Assembly (NCBI GenBank): GCA_016716065.1
Contig: JADJXA010000025.1
Span: 310,001-374,000, forward strand
From: Candidatus Leptovillus gracilis
GTDB lineage: Bacteria > Chloroflexota > Anaerolineae > Promineifilales > Promineifilaceae
Length of the DNA: 64,000 nucleotides
Reading direction: 5' to 3'
Made by a program: the position numbers and the translations under genes. The notes beneath the pieces are model-generated. The model searched no databases, was not told the DNA's origin, and saw only the letters and a list, made by a program, of their open reading frames with translations. Shown here in pieces: positions 7,525 through 16,428 of the stretch (position 1 is its first letter; each line of letters begins with the position of its first letter).

Positions 7525-9027
7525 ATGGCACAATCTGGCAACAACAGCAATGGCTTCGAGCAAACCCTTTGGGCAACCGCTGACAAGCTGCGCGGCCACC
7601 TCGACGCCGCCGAGTACAAGCACGTTGTCCTCGGTCTGATTTTCCTCAAATACATCTCCGACGCCTTCCACGTCCTTTATGATGATCTGGCCGCCCGCGC
7701 TGAAACCGACTACACCGATCCCGAATACCGCGATGAATACACCGCCGAAAATGTCTTTTGGGTTCCGCAAGAGGCACGCTGGCCCGCGTTGCAAGCGCAG
7801 GCCAAAAGCCCAGAGATTGGGCTGCGCATTGATGAGGCGATGGCGGCCATCGAGCGGGAAAACCCGCGCCTGAAAGGGACGCTGCCCCAGGATTACGCCC
7901 GCCCGGAATTGGATAAACGCCGCCTGGGTGAACTGATTGACCTGATCAGCACCATCGCCATGCGCTCCGGCGATGTGTTGGGGCAGGTGTATGAGTATTT
8001 CCTCGGCCAGTTTGCCAGCGCCGAGGGTAAGAAGGGGGGCGAGTTCTATACCCCGGCCTCCATCGTCAAGCTGTTGGTGGCGATGCTGGAACCGTATCGG
8101 GGGCGCGTCTATGACCCTTGTTGCGGGTCTGGCGGCATGTTTGTGCAGTCGAAGCGATTTGTCGCGGCGCATGGTGGGCGCGTGGGCGACATTTCCGTTT
8201 ACGGGCAGGAGTCGAACCCTACCACCTGGAAGCTCTGCCGCATGAATCTGGCGATTCACCATATTGACAGCAATCTCGGCCCCCATCACGCCGACACCTT
8301 TCACCATGATCTGCACCCCGACCTGAAAGCGGATTTCATCCTCGCCAATCCTCCTTTCAACATCAGCGATTGGGGCGGCAACTTGCTGGCGGAGGATAAG
8401 CGCTGGCAGTATGGCGCGCCGCCGACGGGCAATGCCAACTATGCCTGGTTGCAGCATATGATTCACCATCTCGCGCCGAACGGCCGTGCCGGAATCGTCC
8501 TGGCGAATGGCTCTATGTCTTCGCAGCAGAGCGGGGAGGGGGAGATTCGGCGTAAGCTGGCGCAGGCGGATTTGGTGGAGTGCATGGTGGCGCTGCCACC
8601 GCAGTTGTTCTACAACACGCAAATTCCCGCCTGCCTCTGGTTTTTGGCGCGGCGCAAAGCAGCCGGGCGGCAGGGGCAAACGCTGTTCATTGATGCGCGG
8701 GAGTTGGGGCAGATGGTAGATCGCACCCGCCGCGAACTGAGCGACGACGACATTGACCGCATTGCCGCCACTTTCCACGCCTGGCGCAACAACGAAGATG
8801 GTTATGAGGATGAACCCGGCTTTTGCAAAAGCGCGATGCTGGCGGAGATTGCCGCCCATGACTTTGTGCTGACACCCGGCCGTTACGTGGGCGCGGCTGA
8901 TGTGGCGGATGATGGGGAGCCGTTCGAGGAGAAGGTAGAGCGGTTAAGTTTGCTCTTGAAAAAACAGTTCAGCGAATCTTATCGATTGCAAGAAACGATT
9001 TTAGAATCTTTAAACGAGTTGTTATGA
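7525..9027 (+). CDS. hsdM: Type I restriction-modification methyltransferase subunit HsdM
   Basis: 500 residues, normal for HsdM. The N-terminal helical domain (FEQTLWATADKLRGHLDAAEYKHVV) is the HsdM_N fold. The Rossmann methylase has the SAM-binding motif DPCCGSGG near residue 196 and the catalytic NPPF (ANPPFNISDW) near residue 275, which marks an N6-adenine methylase. With HsdS it forms the modification complex and with HsdR the restriction complex. It overlaps hsdS by ATGA, so the subunits are translationally coupled. The upstream 85 bp carry one ACGGCCGT and a weak GGAGAGG ribosome site. Confidence 0.97.
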   Translation: MAQSGNNSNGFEQTLWATADKLRGHLDAAEYKHVVLGLIFLKYISDAFHVLYDDLAARAETDYTDPEYRDEYTAENVFWVPQEARWPALQAQAKSPEIGLRIDEAMAAIERENPRLKGTLPQDYARPELDKRRLGELIDLISTIAMRSGDVLGQVYEYFLGQFASAEGKKGGEFYTPASIVKLLVAMLEPYRGRVYDPCCGSGGMFVQSKRFVAAHGGRVGDISVYGQESNPTTWKLCRMNLAIHHIDSNLGPHHADTFHHDLHPDLKADFILANPPFNISDWGGNLLAEDKRWQYGAPPTGNANYAWLQHMIHHLAPNGRAGIVLANGSMSSQQSGEGEIRRKLAQADLVECMVALPPQLFYNTQIPACLWFLARRKAAGRQGQTLFIDARELGQMVDRTRRELSDDDIDRIAATFHAWRNNEDGYEDEPGFCKSAMLAEIAAHDFVLTPGRYVGAADVADDGEPFEEKVERLSLLLKKQFSESYRLQETILESLNELL

Positions 9028-10313
9028 ATCCGGAAAGCCCTGTTGAGTGGATTTACCGTCCTTTAAGAGAATGCGGTCAGTGGCTCTCAGGCGGTACTCC
9101 AAGCAAGTCCAATGAAAACTATTGGGGCGGCGAAATTCCATGGATAAGTGCGAAAAGTATGCATGACTTTTTTGTTCATGACTCCAAAGAGCATGTTACT
9201 GAGGAAGGGAGTAAAAATGGGACACGACTAGTGCCGAGAGACACCATACTTTTTGTGGTTCGTGGGATGAGCCTCGCACAAGAATTCCGAATTGGTATTA
9301 CACAAAGGCCAGTTACATTTAACCAAGATTTGAAGGCGATCATTCCGACAAAAGATATTCTCCCGATGTTTCTTGCTTACGTCCTAAAAAGTAACATCCC
9401 TAAAGTAATGGCGTTAGTCGATGAAGCAAGTCATGGAACGAGACGGCTAACTACTGATGCTATATCTCAATTATATGTCCCTATACCTTCCCTATCTGAA
9501 CAAGAACGTATTATCAGTACAATTCGCGTCTTCGATGACAAAATAGAACTAAACCGGCAAATGAACGCCACGCTGGAAGAGATGGCCCGCGCCCTGTTCA
9601 AGTCCTGGTTTGTGGACTTCGACCCGGTGCGCCGCAACCAGGCCGGGCAGCCCAGCCAGCCCTATGACCATTTGTTTCCGGGGAGATTGGTGGTGGGGGA
9701 AAACGGCCGTGAGCTGCCAGAAGGCTGGCAAATTAAACCACTTGACGAAATAGCCAGCTATCAAAACGGCCTTGCCTTGCAAAAGTATCCACCAGAAGGG
9801 GAGGAATACCTGCCAGTTATTAAAATTCGGGAATTGCGTCAGGGATTTGTAGACGACAATAGCAACCAAGCCTCACCCCATATTACAGAATCGTGTGTTT
9901 TGTACGATGGGGATGTTGTTTTTTCCTGGTCAGGCAGTTTATTGGTTGATTTATGGTGCGGCGGCAAAGGCGCACTGAATCAGCATCTTTTCAAAGTTAC
10001 ATCAGAGCATTATCCCAAGTGGTTTTATTATTACTGGACAGAACACCACCTGGATGAATTTCAGCGAATTGCAGCCGGTAAAGCAACAACAATGGGGCAT
10101 ATTCAAAGGAAACACCTGTCATCAGCAGAAACGGCCGTGCCGCCCACTGATTTACTACTTGACACCATGACCCAGATAATGGAACCGATCGTTGAGCAAA
10201 TGATTACAAACCGCATTGAATCCCGCACCCTCGCCGACCTGCGCGACACCCTTCTCCCCCGCCTCATGTCCGGCCAACTCCGCGTTCCTGTCCATAATAT
10301 TTCAAGTGGATAA
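9024..10313 (+). CDS. hsdS: Type I restriction-modification specificity subunit HsdS
   Basis: 429 residues with the two-fold arrangement of HsdS. The first target-recognition domain (about 10-150) is followed by the conserved helix ending in NATLEEMARALFKSWFVDFDPVRRN. The second domain (about 215-370) is followed by the C-terminal helix IESRTLADLRDTLLPRLMSGQL. It chooses the bipartite DNA target for HsdM/HsdR. The second domain contains an in-frame ACGGCCGT copy near each end (9703, 10130). Codon bias drops toward AT in the first domain, as is common for exchanged recognition domains. Confidence 0.95.
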   Translation: MNPESPVEWIYRPLRECGQWLSGGTPSKSNENYWGGEIPWISAKSMHDFFVHDSKEHVTEEGSKNGTRLVPRDTILFVVRGMSLAQEFRIGITQRPVTFNQDLKAIIPTKDILPMFLAYVLKSNIPKVMALVDEASHGTRRLTTDAISQLYVPIPSLSEQERIISTIRVFDDKIELNRQMNATLEEMARALFKSWFVDFDPVRRNQAGQPSQPYDHLFPGRLVVGENGRELPEGWQIKPLDEIASYQNGLALQKYPPEGEEYLPVIKIRELRQGFVDDNSNQASPHITESCVLYDGDVVFSWSGSLLVDLWCGGKGALNQHLFKVTSEHYPKWFYYYWTEHHLDEFQRIAAGKATTMGHIQRKHLSSAETAVPPTDLLLDTMTQIMEPIVEQMITNRIESRTLADLRDTLLPRLMSGQLRVPVHNISSG

Positions 10314-10333
10314 GATTCTCTAATCCTTCAACT

Positions 10334-11491
10334 ATGATTAAAAACATGCGACGGCAAAAAAGAGCCTTATTAAAAGAATTAATGGCAGACAAATTCAATG
10401 AAGAAGAATTGAAAAGTCTGGTCTTTGACCTTGACATTAAGTGGGGAGAGCTATCGGGCGATACACTTTCGAATAAGGCTGAATCCCTGATAGCCTATGT
10501 TGAAAATCGCAGCCGTTTGCAAGAACTCATTGCTGAACTTAAAAAACGTCGCCCCAACATAGCTTGGCCCTCCGTTGAAGAAAAGAAGCTACCATTTGAT
10601 AAAGAGCTTATCGGACAATACCCCCTCCCGATAATTGGTGTGTTGATCCTGTTGTTGACTAGTTTGGTAATTCTATCGCTGCCGACTCCTAGAAATGCCC
10701 TCATCGCTATTATTGCACCATCTCCAACGCCTACAATCACTTCCACGCCATCCGTTACCCCTGCACTAACGCCTAGCGCCACAGCAACACCTACGTTAAC
10801 TCCAACGCGCGCTGTTACCGTTTATCTGGTCAACACAGATAGTGGCCCGACACTATCTTTAGAACCATTTGGGATTGGTCTATTCGAACTCATCTATGAT
10901 GAAACGTACGAAATGGGCGTCCCCGTCCAGGTGCAGCTAAACATCAGACCTGAAGGGATAGAAGTCAATGCATCACAAGTATTTGTGTCCTTAAACATTG
11001 AAACAGATCTGGAGACTGGTAGTCAAAAACTGGTCAAGGAAGAACTGGAATCAACCCCGTCCCCTGATTTAATCGATGAAGTTCCACTGTACCCTGTCAT
11101 GCTCGCTGATTTAAGCAGCCTGTCTGATGTCTCAATTACGCCCTCTGAACCCGAACAAAAAATAATTTTAGCCGGTCAAATTACCACATGGCGCTGGCAA
11201 GTTAAACCACTTGTGGAACATATTCATATGCTGGAGTTAACCATTTCCATCCCTGTAAACTTATCTGAAAATGATGACACAGAAGCTATCATCTATCCGC
11301 TCAAAAATATTACTTTCCCAATAGTTCCCGCGCCAATGGTAACCCCATCAGAGGCGGCAGAAGGAGACTCGAGTTATACATTTTTGGTTTTGGTTTTAAG
11401 TACTCTTTTTTTCCTGGTTGGTTTACTAGTTATGGTAATTAGGAAGCAGCAATTAGAAAAAAGGGGAATCATGCCACCTCCACGTGATTAA
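10334..11491 (+). CDS. EAD7-domain transmembrane protein with Pro/Thr linker
   Basis: 385 residues. Residues 1-80 (RRQKRALLKELMADKFNEEELKSLVFDLDI...KAESLIAYVENRSRLQELIAELKKRRPNIAW) match the effector-associated domain 7 pattern of STAND/NLR-type conflict systems. Then comes a membrane span (about 95-117), a Pro/Thr-rich linker (TPTITSTPSVTPALTPS), a beta-rich presumably external domain, and a second span near the C-terminus (FLVLVLSTLFFLVGLLVMVI). EAD7 is thought to recruit an effector through homotypic contact; here it would present that adaptor at the membrane. Its position between hsdS and hsdR suggests insertion of an accessory module. The fossil hsdR start directly after its stop supports this. 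Confidence 0.7.
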   Translation: MIKNMRRQKRALLKELMADKFNEEELKSLVFDLDIKWGELSGDTLSNKAESLIAYVENRSRLQELIAELKKRRPNIAWPSVEEKKLPFDKELIGQYPLPIIGVLILLLTSLVILSLPTPRNALIAIIAPSPTPTITSTPSVTPALTPSATATPTLTPTRAVTVYLVNTDSGPTLSLEPFGIGLFELIYDETYEMGVPVQVQLNIRPEGIEVNASQVFVSLNIETDLETGSQKLVKEELESTPSPDLIDEVPLYPVMLADLSSLSDVSITPSEPEQKIILAGQITTWRWQVKPLVEHIHMLELTISIPVNLSENDDTEAIIYPLKNITFPIVPAPMVTPSEAAEGDSSYTFLVLVLSTLFFLVGLLVMVIRKQQLEKRGIMPPPRD

Positions 11492-11596
11492 TCTATAGCC
11501 GAACTCGCTACTCTGGAATGGCTACAAACCATTGGCTACTCCACTATCTTTGGTCCAGACATCGCCCCAGCAAACCTGCCGGCAACGCCATCATAG
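11492..11596 (+). pseudogene. Fossil 5' end of an hsdR gene
   Basis: The frame from 11492 to the TAG at 11594 reads IAELATLEWLQTIGYSTIFG then PDIAPANLP. This is clearly homologous to the N-terminus of the intact HsdR 480 bp downstream (TAELAALEWLAEIGYATVFG then PNIAPGEP). It has no start codon and ends after 34 residues, so it is a relic of an earlier hsdR gene or a partial duplication. Confidence 0.85.
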
Positions 11597-11638
11597 ATGG
11601 TTGCTTTTCGAGCCTGCAAACCTTTACAATGAAACCGT

Positions 11639-11764
11639 ATGAGAATCTATCTGGGCACCTGTAGCATACAACGCCCTCTGGACAGCAAAAACCGGGTGCG
11701 CATGACAAATCTGCGCGTGAAAGTCGTTTCACCCGTTACCCTGATTGAGGAATTAGAAGCATGA
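11639..11764 (+). pseudogene. Internally deleted PIN-domain (VapC-like) toxin
   Basis: An intact 41-residue frame joins a PIN-type N-terminus (MRIYLGTCSIQRPLDSKNRV) to what looks like the C-terminal strand of the same family (NLRVKVVSPVTLIEELEA). About 100 central residues are missing. The first catalytic aspartate expected in LDTCSIQRP is glycine here. The stop overlaps the next gene (gcATGA), the usual arrangement for a toxin and its partner. Assignment rests on sequence resemblance only. Confidence 0.6.
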
Positions 11765-11985
11765 TTTTAGACACCAAACCCCTGACCCAAATTACGCAAG
11801 AAGCCGTGCAAATTCTCTATCGAGAACTGGGCGTGGTCAACTCTGTGCGTTTTCTCAACCAGTTCACCACCGGTTATGGCGACTATACGGCCGAACGCGA
11901 CCAGCTATTCGCCCACCTAACCCTGGATGACATCTTAACCCAAATCAAAGCCGAACGCACCGCCGCCGAGGATGACCAATCTTAA
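11761..11985 (+). CDS. Small protein, probable partner of the lost PIN toxin
   Basis: 74 residues (MILDTKPLTQITQEAVQILYRELGVVNSVRFLNQFTTGYGDYT...LTLDDILTQIKAERTAAEDD), helical with an acidic tail. Proteins of this pattern commonly sit next to PIN-domain genes, so an antitoxin role is plausible; I have not verified this. It overlaps the toxin relic by ATGA and the hsdR start by 14 bp, and may now serve mainly to couple hsdR translation. Confidence 0.6.
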   Translation: MILDTKPLTQITQEAVQILYRELGVVNSVRFLNQFTTGYGDYTAERDQLFAHLTLDDILTQIKAERTAAEDDQS

Positions 11986-14900
11986 CGAAGCCACTGCCGA
12001 ACTTGCCGCCCTGGAATGGTTAGCCGAAATCGGCTACGCCACAGTCTTCGGCCCAAACATCGCCCCCGGCGAACCCGCCGCCGAGCGCAGCAGCTATCAG
12101 CAAGTCATTCTGCGCGCACGACTTCGCGCCGCCCTGGCCCGCATCAACCCCCATATTCCCACCACCGCCCTGGACGACGCCATCCGCCAGGTAGAACGCA
12201 GCGACAACCCCCACCTCGTCAGCAGCAACCACGCCTGCCACCGCCTGCTCATCGAAGGCGTAGACGTAAGTTATTCCCACAACGGCAAAATCAAATACGA
12301 CAAAGTCTGGCTGCTGGACTATGACAACGCGGCGAATAATGAGTGGACGGCCGTTAACCAGTTCACCGTCCACGACGTCAACCCCATCAGCCACGCCAAA
12401 ACCAACCGCCGCCCCGACATCGTCCTCTTCATCAACGGCCTGCCCCTGGCTATCATCGAGCTAAAAAACCCCACCGACGAAGAGGCCACGCTGGAAAAAG
12501 CGTTCAACCAACTGCAAACCTACAAAGCCGACATTCCCAGTCTGCTGCGTTTTAACGAAGGGCTGGTCATCAGCGATGGCACCTATGCCCGCCTGGGCAC
12601 GCTCACCGCGGGCTGGGAATGGTTCAAACAGTGGCGCACCATTGACGGCGATACCCTGGCCCTGGCGACGCAGCCAGAACTGGAAGTGCTGCTCAAAGGA
12701 GCGTTTGCCCCCCACCGCTTCCTCGACCGGCTGCGCTACTTCACCGTCTTTGAGGTGGATGGGCCGCATATTGCCAAGAAAACGGCCGCTTACCACCAAT
12801 ATCACGCCGTCAACAAAGCCATCACCCAAAGCGTCCGCGCCGCCGCGCAAGATGGCGACCAGAAAGTGGGCATCGTCTGGCACACCCAGGGCAGCGGCAA
12901 AAGCCTGACTATGCTCTTCTACGCCGGCAAAGTCATCCAGCAGGCCGCCCTCGCCAATCCCACCCTCGTCGTCCTCACCGACCGCAACGACCTGGATGAC
13001 CAGCTATTCGGCACCTTCGCCAGCGGTCAGGAACTGCTGCGGCAGACGCCCATCCAGGCCGATAGCCGCGAGCATCTACAAGAACTGCTGCAAGTCTCCT
13101 CCGGCGGCGTTATCTTCACCACCATTCAGAAATTCCGCCCCGAAGGGCGCAACAACGCTTATCCCCAGCTTTCCTTCCGGCGCAACATCATCTTCATCGC
13201 CGATGAAGCCCACCGCAGCCAGTACGGCTTCGAGGCGCGGCTGGTAAAGGCCAGAGAGCAGGCCGCCGCTTACCTGGCCTACGGCTTCGCCAAATACGTG
13301 CGCGATGCTCTGCCCCACGCCTCCTTCATCGGCTTCACCGGTACGCCCATCGAATCCGACGACATCAGCACGCCGCAGGTTTTCGGCGATTACATAGACG
13401 TGTACGACATCCAACGCGCCGTCGCCGACAAGGCCACTGTGCCCATCTACTACGAAGCGCGGCTGGCAAAACTGCGGCTGCGCGAAGAAGTGCGTCCCAT
13501 CCTCGACCCCGAATTCGAGGAAATCACCGAGGGTGAGGAAGAAGAAGCCCGCGAAAAGCTGAAAAGCAAATGGTCGGCGCTGGAAGCGATGGTGGGCACG
13601 GAAGAACGGCTAACGCAGGTAGCAGCCGACATCGTGGCCCATTTTGCTCAGCGCCAGGCAGCCATGCTTAACGTCGGCATCAGCGGCGGCAAAGGCATGA
13701 TCGTCGGCATGAGCCGTCGCATCTGCGTAGACCTGTACAATCACATTATCCAACTGCGCCCCGACTGGCACAACGACCATGACGACGCGGGCGTGGTGAA
13801 GGTGGTGATGACCGGTTCGGCCAGCGACCCAGCCGGCTACCAGCCCCACATCCGCAACAAACCACGCCGCAAGGCGTTGGCCGAGCGCTTCAAGGACCCG
13901 GCCGACCCCCTGAAGCTGGTCATCGTGCGCGACATGTGGCTGACAGGCTTCGACGCGCCGCCGCTGCACACCATGTACCTGGACAAGCCGATGCGCGGCC
14001 ATGGGCTGATGCAGGCCATCGCCCGCGTCAACCGCGTCTACAAGGAGAAGCCGGGTGGCCTCATCGTAGACTACCTGGGTATTGCCACCGACCTGAAAGA
14101 GGCGATGGCGAGTTACACCCTGCGCGAAGAAGCGCCGGTTTATGAATTGGGGGAAGACGGCCGTCCTGCCTCACCCATCGAGCAGGCCGCGGCCTTCATG
14201 GAAAGCCAGGTAGAGGTGGTGCGCCAGTTCTTCCACCGGTTTGACACGTCGCCATTCTTTCACGGCTTACCCGCCCAGCGACTCGCCATCATTCCCCTGG
14301 CGATGGAGCATGTGTTGGGGCAGGAGGAGGGCAAGAAGCGGTTTATGACGGCCGTGACCCGCCTCTCCAGCGCCTTTGCTCTGGCGATGCCCCATGACAA
14401 AGCGGTTGCCATCCGCGACGAAGTGGCCTTTTACCAGGCGGTGCGCGCCGGCTTTGCCAAGCTCTCCCCGTCGGGGAGTAAATCGCAATTTGAAATAGAC
14501 GCCGCCATTCAGCAGTTGGTCTCCCAGGCGGTGGCCGCGCCGCAGGTGATCAACATCTTCGACGCCGCTGGGCTGAAAACGCCGGACATCTCCATCCTCT
14601 CCGGCCAATTCCTGGCCGAAATACAGCAGATGCCGCACAAAAACCTGGCCCTGGAGATGCTGCGCAAGCTGCTCAACGACGAAATCCGGGCGCGCATGGG
14701 CAAGAACGTGGTGCAGGCCCGCTCCTTTGAGGCGCTGCTGACGGACACGCTGCGCCGTTACCAAAACCGCGCCATTGATACGGCCGAAGTCATCACGGAA
14801 CTAATCGCCATCGCCCAGGAAATGCAGGCGGCCCAACAACGCGGTGAGAAGCTGGGCCTGAGCGAGGAGGAACTGGCCTTCTACGACGCCCTGGCCGACA

Positions 14901-15145
14901 ATGCCAGCGCCGTGGCAGTGATGGGTAATGAGCAGTTGGCCTTCATCGCTCACGAGTTGATTAAGATGCTGCGCCAGACGGTGACGGTGGACTGGACGGT
15001 GAAGCAGAGCGCCCGCGCCAAAATCCGGGTGATGGTGAAGCGCATTTTGAAGAAGTATGGCTATCCGCCAGACATGCAGGAAAAGGCGACGGACACGGTA
15101 CTGGAACAGGCTGAACGAATTGCGGCGGATTGGACGGCCGTGTGA
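11972..15145 (+). CDS. hsdR: Type I restriction endonuclease subunit HsdR
   Basis: 1,057 residues, full length. The N-terminal PD-(D/E)XK nuclease shows RRPDIVLFINGLPLAIIELK around residues 145-166. The SF2 translocase has Walker A TQGSGKS near 306 and a DEAH box (ADEAHRSQYG) near 410, then helicase motifs GFTGTPI and RVNRVYKEKPGG. The C-terminal helical domain binds the HsdM/HsdS core. It translocates and cleaves unmodified DNA. The start overlaps the preceding small gene. An older copy of its first 34 codons survives at 11492. Confidence 0.96.
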   Translation: MTNLNEATAELAALEWLAEIGYATVFGPNIAPGEPAAERSSYQQVILRARLRAALARINPHIPTTALDDAIRQVERSDNPHLVSSNHACHRLLIEGVDVSYSHNGKIKYDKVWLLDYDNAANNEWTAVNQFTVHDVNPISHAKTNRRPDIVLFINGLPLAIIELKNPTDEEATLEKAFNQLQTYKADIPSLLRFNEGLVISDGTYARLGTLTAGWEWFKQWRTIDGDTLALATQPELEVLLKGAFAPHRFLDRLRYFTVFEVDGPHIAKKTAAYHQYHAVNKAITQSVRAAAQDGDQKVGIVWHTQGSGKSLTMLFYAGKVIQQAALANPTLVVLTDRNDLDDQLFGTFASGQELLRQTPIQADSREHLQELLQVSSGGVIFTTIQKFRPEGRNNAYPQLSFRRNIIFIADEAHRSQYGFEARLVKAREQAAAYLAYGFAKYVRDALPHASFIGFTGTPIESDDISTPQVFGDYIDVYDIQRAVADKATVPIYYEARLAKLRLREEVRPILDPEFEEITEGEEEEAREKLKSKWSALEAMVGTEERLTQVAADIVAHFAQRQAAMLNVGISGGKGMIVGMSRRICVDLYNHIIQLRPDWHNDHDDAGVVKVVMTGSASDPAGYQPHIRNKPRRKALAERFKDPADPLKLVIVRDMWLTGFDAPPLHTMYLDKPMRGHGLMQAIARVNRVYKEKPGGLIVDYLGIATDLKEAMASYTLREEAPVYELGEDGRPASPIEQAAAFMESQVEVVRQFFHRFDTSPFFHGLPAQRLAIIPLAMEHVLGQEEGKKRFMTAVTRLSSAFALAMPHDKAVAIRDEVAFYQAVRAGFAKLSPSGSKSQFEIDAAIQQLVSQAVAAPQVINIFDAAGLKTPDISILSGQFLAEIQQMPHKNLALEMLRKLLNDEIRARMGKNVVQARSFEALLTDTLRRYQNRAIDTAEVITELIAIAQEMQAAQQRGEKLGLSEEELAFYDALADNASAVAVMGNEQLAFIAHELIKMLRQTVTVDWTVKQSARAKIRVMVKRILKKYGYPPDMQEKATDTVLEQAERIAADWTAV

Positions 15146-15282
15146 ACTTAACGAAAAGCGACCTGGCGCGGGAATTGGCGTTGAAGCGCCAACGACACGG
15201 GCGGCCGGCGGCGTTGGAGGAGAGGGTGGTGGGGAACGGCCGAATTTACACAACTAACCTTTATCTACAAAGCGATCACTAG
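15142..15282 (+). CDS. Possible 46-residue protein coupled to hsdR
   Basis: A GTG start overlaps the hsdR stop (GTGTGA) and the frame encodes NLTKSDLARELALKRQRHGRPAALEERVVG and a YTTNLYLQ tail. The amino-acid composition is coding-like (basic, helical first half). There is no recognisable domain; it could equally be the 3' end of a lost gene. Confidence 0.3.
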   Translation: MNLTKSDLARELALKRQRHGRPAALEERVVGNGRIYTTNLYLQSDH

Positions 15283-15292
15283 AAACATATTC

Positions 15293-16306
15293 ATGAAAAC
15301 CATCACTCTGTACCAAATAGTCTCCGAGATTAACTTGCGAGCAAAGTCTCACCCAATAGGAACGCTTCAAGAGATTCGCAAAGAGTTGAAGCAGCTAAAA
15401 CGGTTGCCAACCTTTAACATATTCACTCCTTCAACTACGCACGAAAGTTGGGCATTTCATCACGGGGGACGGAAGGAATTACAATTCAATGTGGGTATTG
15501 AAACGATAGATACTGTTCCCTATCTCAGATATGGTGTTGCCTTCTCTTTTGAAACCAGCCAGACACTACCCGATATCAGCCTTCTTCTGCCGAAGGTCAG
15601 GTTATTCAACGAATTTATCCTACAGAATCCAGAACAATATGCCGACATGCGTATGTGGCACTATTACAGTTATCAAAGCGATGACTACATGCCTTCTCCA
15701 ATCCCGCATGAAAACATCACCGAAGGAATGTTTTATTTTCTCGGCAAACGTCAACCCTGCGAGCAGATAGATTACGAGCTTCTTCTGGATGATCTAGACC
15801 GCCTGCTGCCTTTGTACAGATACGTTGAGGGCAATGGGAATTTACAACTTGTTACTGCCGTCAAGGTATCACCCTTCAGGTTTTCGCCAGGATTTACGGC
15901 TAAAGCACCATCCGCCAATGCTTCTCTCGCTCAAAAAGAACTGGATATCAACCTCCGCCATAATGTGCTACAAGCGGCCCTTTATAAGCAGTTGGTCAAA
16001 GAATATGGGAAAGAAAATGTGCGCACCGAGCTACCAAGCGGCATTGGCACCAGCATTGACGTTGTGGTCAAAGATGGAGACGAATTCTACTTCTATGAGA
16101 TAAAAACGGCTCATTCACCACGCGCTTGTTTACGTCAGGCCATGGGGCAGTTATTGGAGTATGGTTTTTGGCCTGGAACACAAGAAGCTGCTCGACTGAT
16201 AATTGTCGGTGAAACGGCCCTGGATCAGGAAGGGCTAACATACCTGAATACGCTGAGACAGCGTTTCTCTTTACCCCTGGAATATAGACAGATCGTGGTT
16301 GATTGA
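15293..16306 (+). CDS. PD-(D/E)XK nuclease-like protein
   Basis: 337 residues. The C-terminal half contains GIGTSIDVVVKDGDEFYFYEIKTA (about residues 245-268), a PD-(D/E)XK-type active site (D...EIK) preceded by a helix (RHNVLQAALYKQLVKEYGKENVRTELP) as in Holliday-resolvase-like restriction nucleases. RACLRQAMGQLLEYGFW follows. The N-terminal half (KELQFNVGIETI...LRYGVAFSFETS) is of unknown function. It lies between the type I locus and the Dpd island, on the same strand as both. A restriction or repair role is inferred; the substrate is unknown. The ATG at 15293 has no strong ribosome site. Confidence 0.7.
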   Translation: MKTITLYQIVSEINLRAKSHPIGTLQEIRKELKQLKRLPTFNIFTPSTTHESWAFHHGGRKELQFNVGIETIDTVPYLRYGVAFSFETSQTLPDISLLLPKVRLFNEFILQNPEQYADMRMWHYYSYQSDDYMPSPIPHENITEGMFYFLGKRQPCEQIDYELLLDDLDRLLPLYRYVEGNGNLQLVTAVKVSPFRFSPGFTAKAPSANASLAQKELDINLRHNVLQAALYKQLVKEYGKENVRTELPSGIGTSIDVVVKDGDEFYFYEIKTAHSPRACLRQAMGQLLEYGFWPGTQEAARLIIVGETALDQEGLTYLNTLRQRFSLPLEYRQIVVD

Positions 16307-16391
16307 GTCGGACTCCTGGCAAGCCGTTTCTCAGCGTTTCACCATACGGTACTATTATCATCCCTACGCACAGTGTGATACTATATTCGGG

Positions 16392-16415
16392 GTTTGTTCG
16401 CTACTGCGAACAAAC
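16392..16415 (+). promoter_or_regulatory. Operator 1, perfect 10-bp inverted repeat
   Basis: Arms GTTTGTTCGC and GCGAACAAAC flank TACT, perfect over ten base pairs. The core TTGTTC-N8-GAACAA (16394-16413) recurs at 17251 and 40718. It lies between a TATATT box (16382-16387) and the GGGGA ribosome site of the next gene, so a bound protein would block transcription. The XRE regulator at 17296 is the likely ligand. Confidence 0.75.
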
Positions 16416-16428
16416 GGGGAATAACATC

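Noticed and set aside
7510..8859. 449-codon minus-strand ORF opposite hsdM
   Set aside because: hsdM has all family motifs in the plus frame; the other is an antisense shadow.
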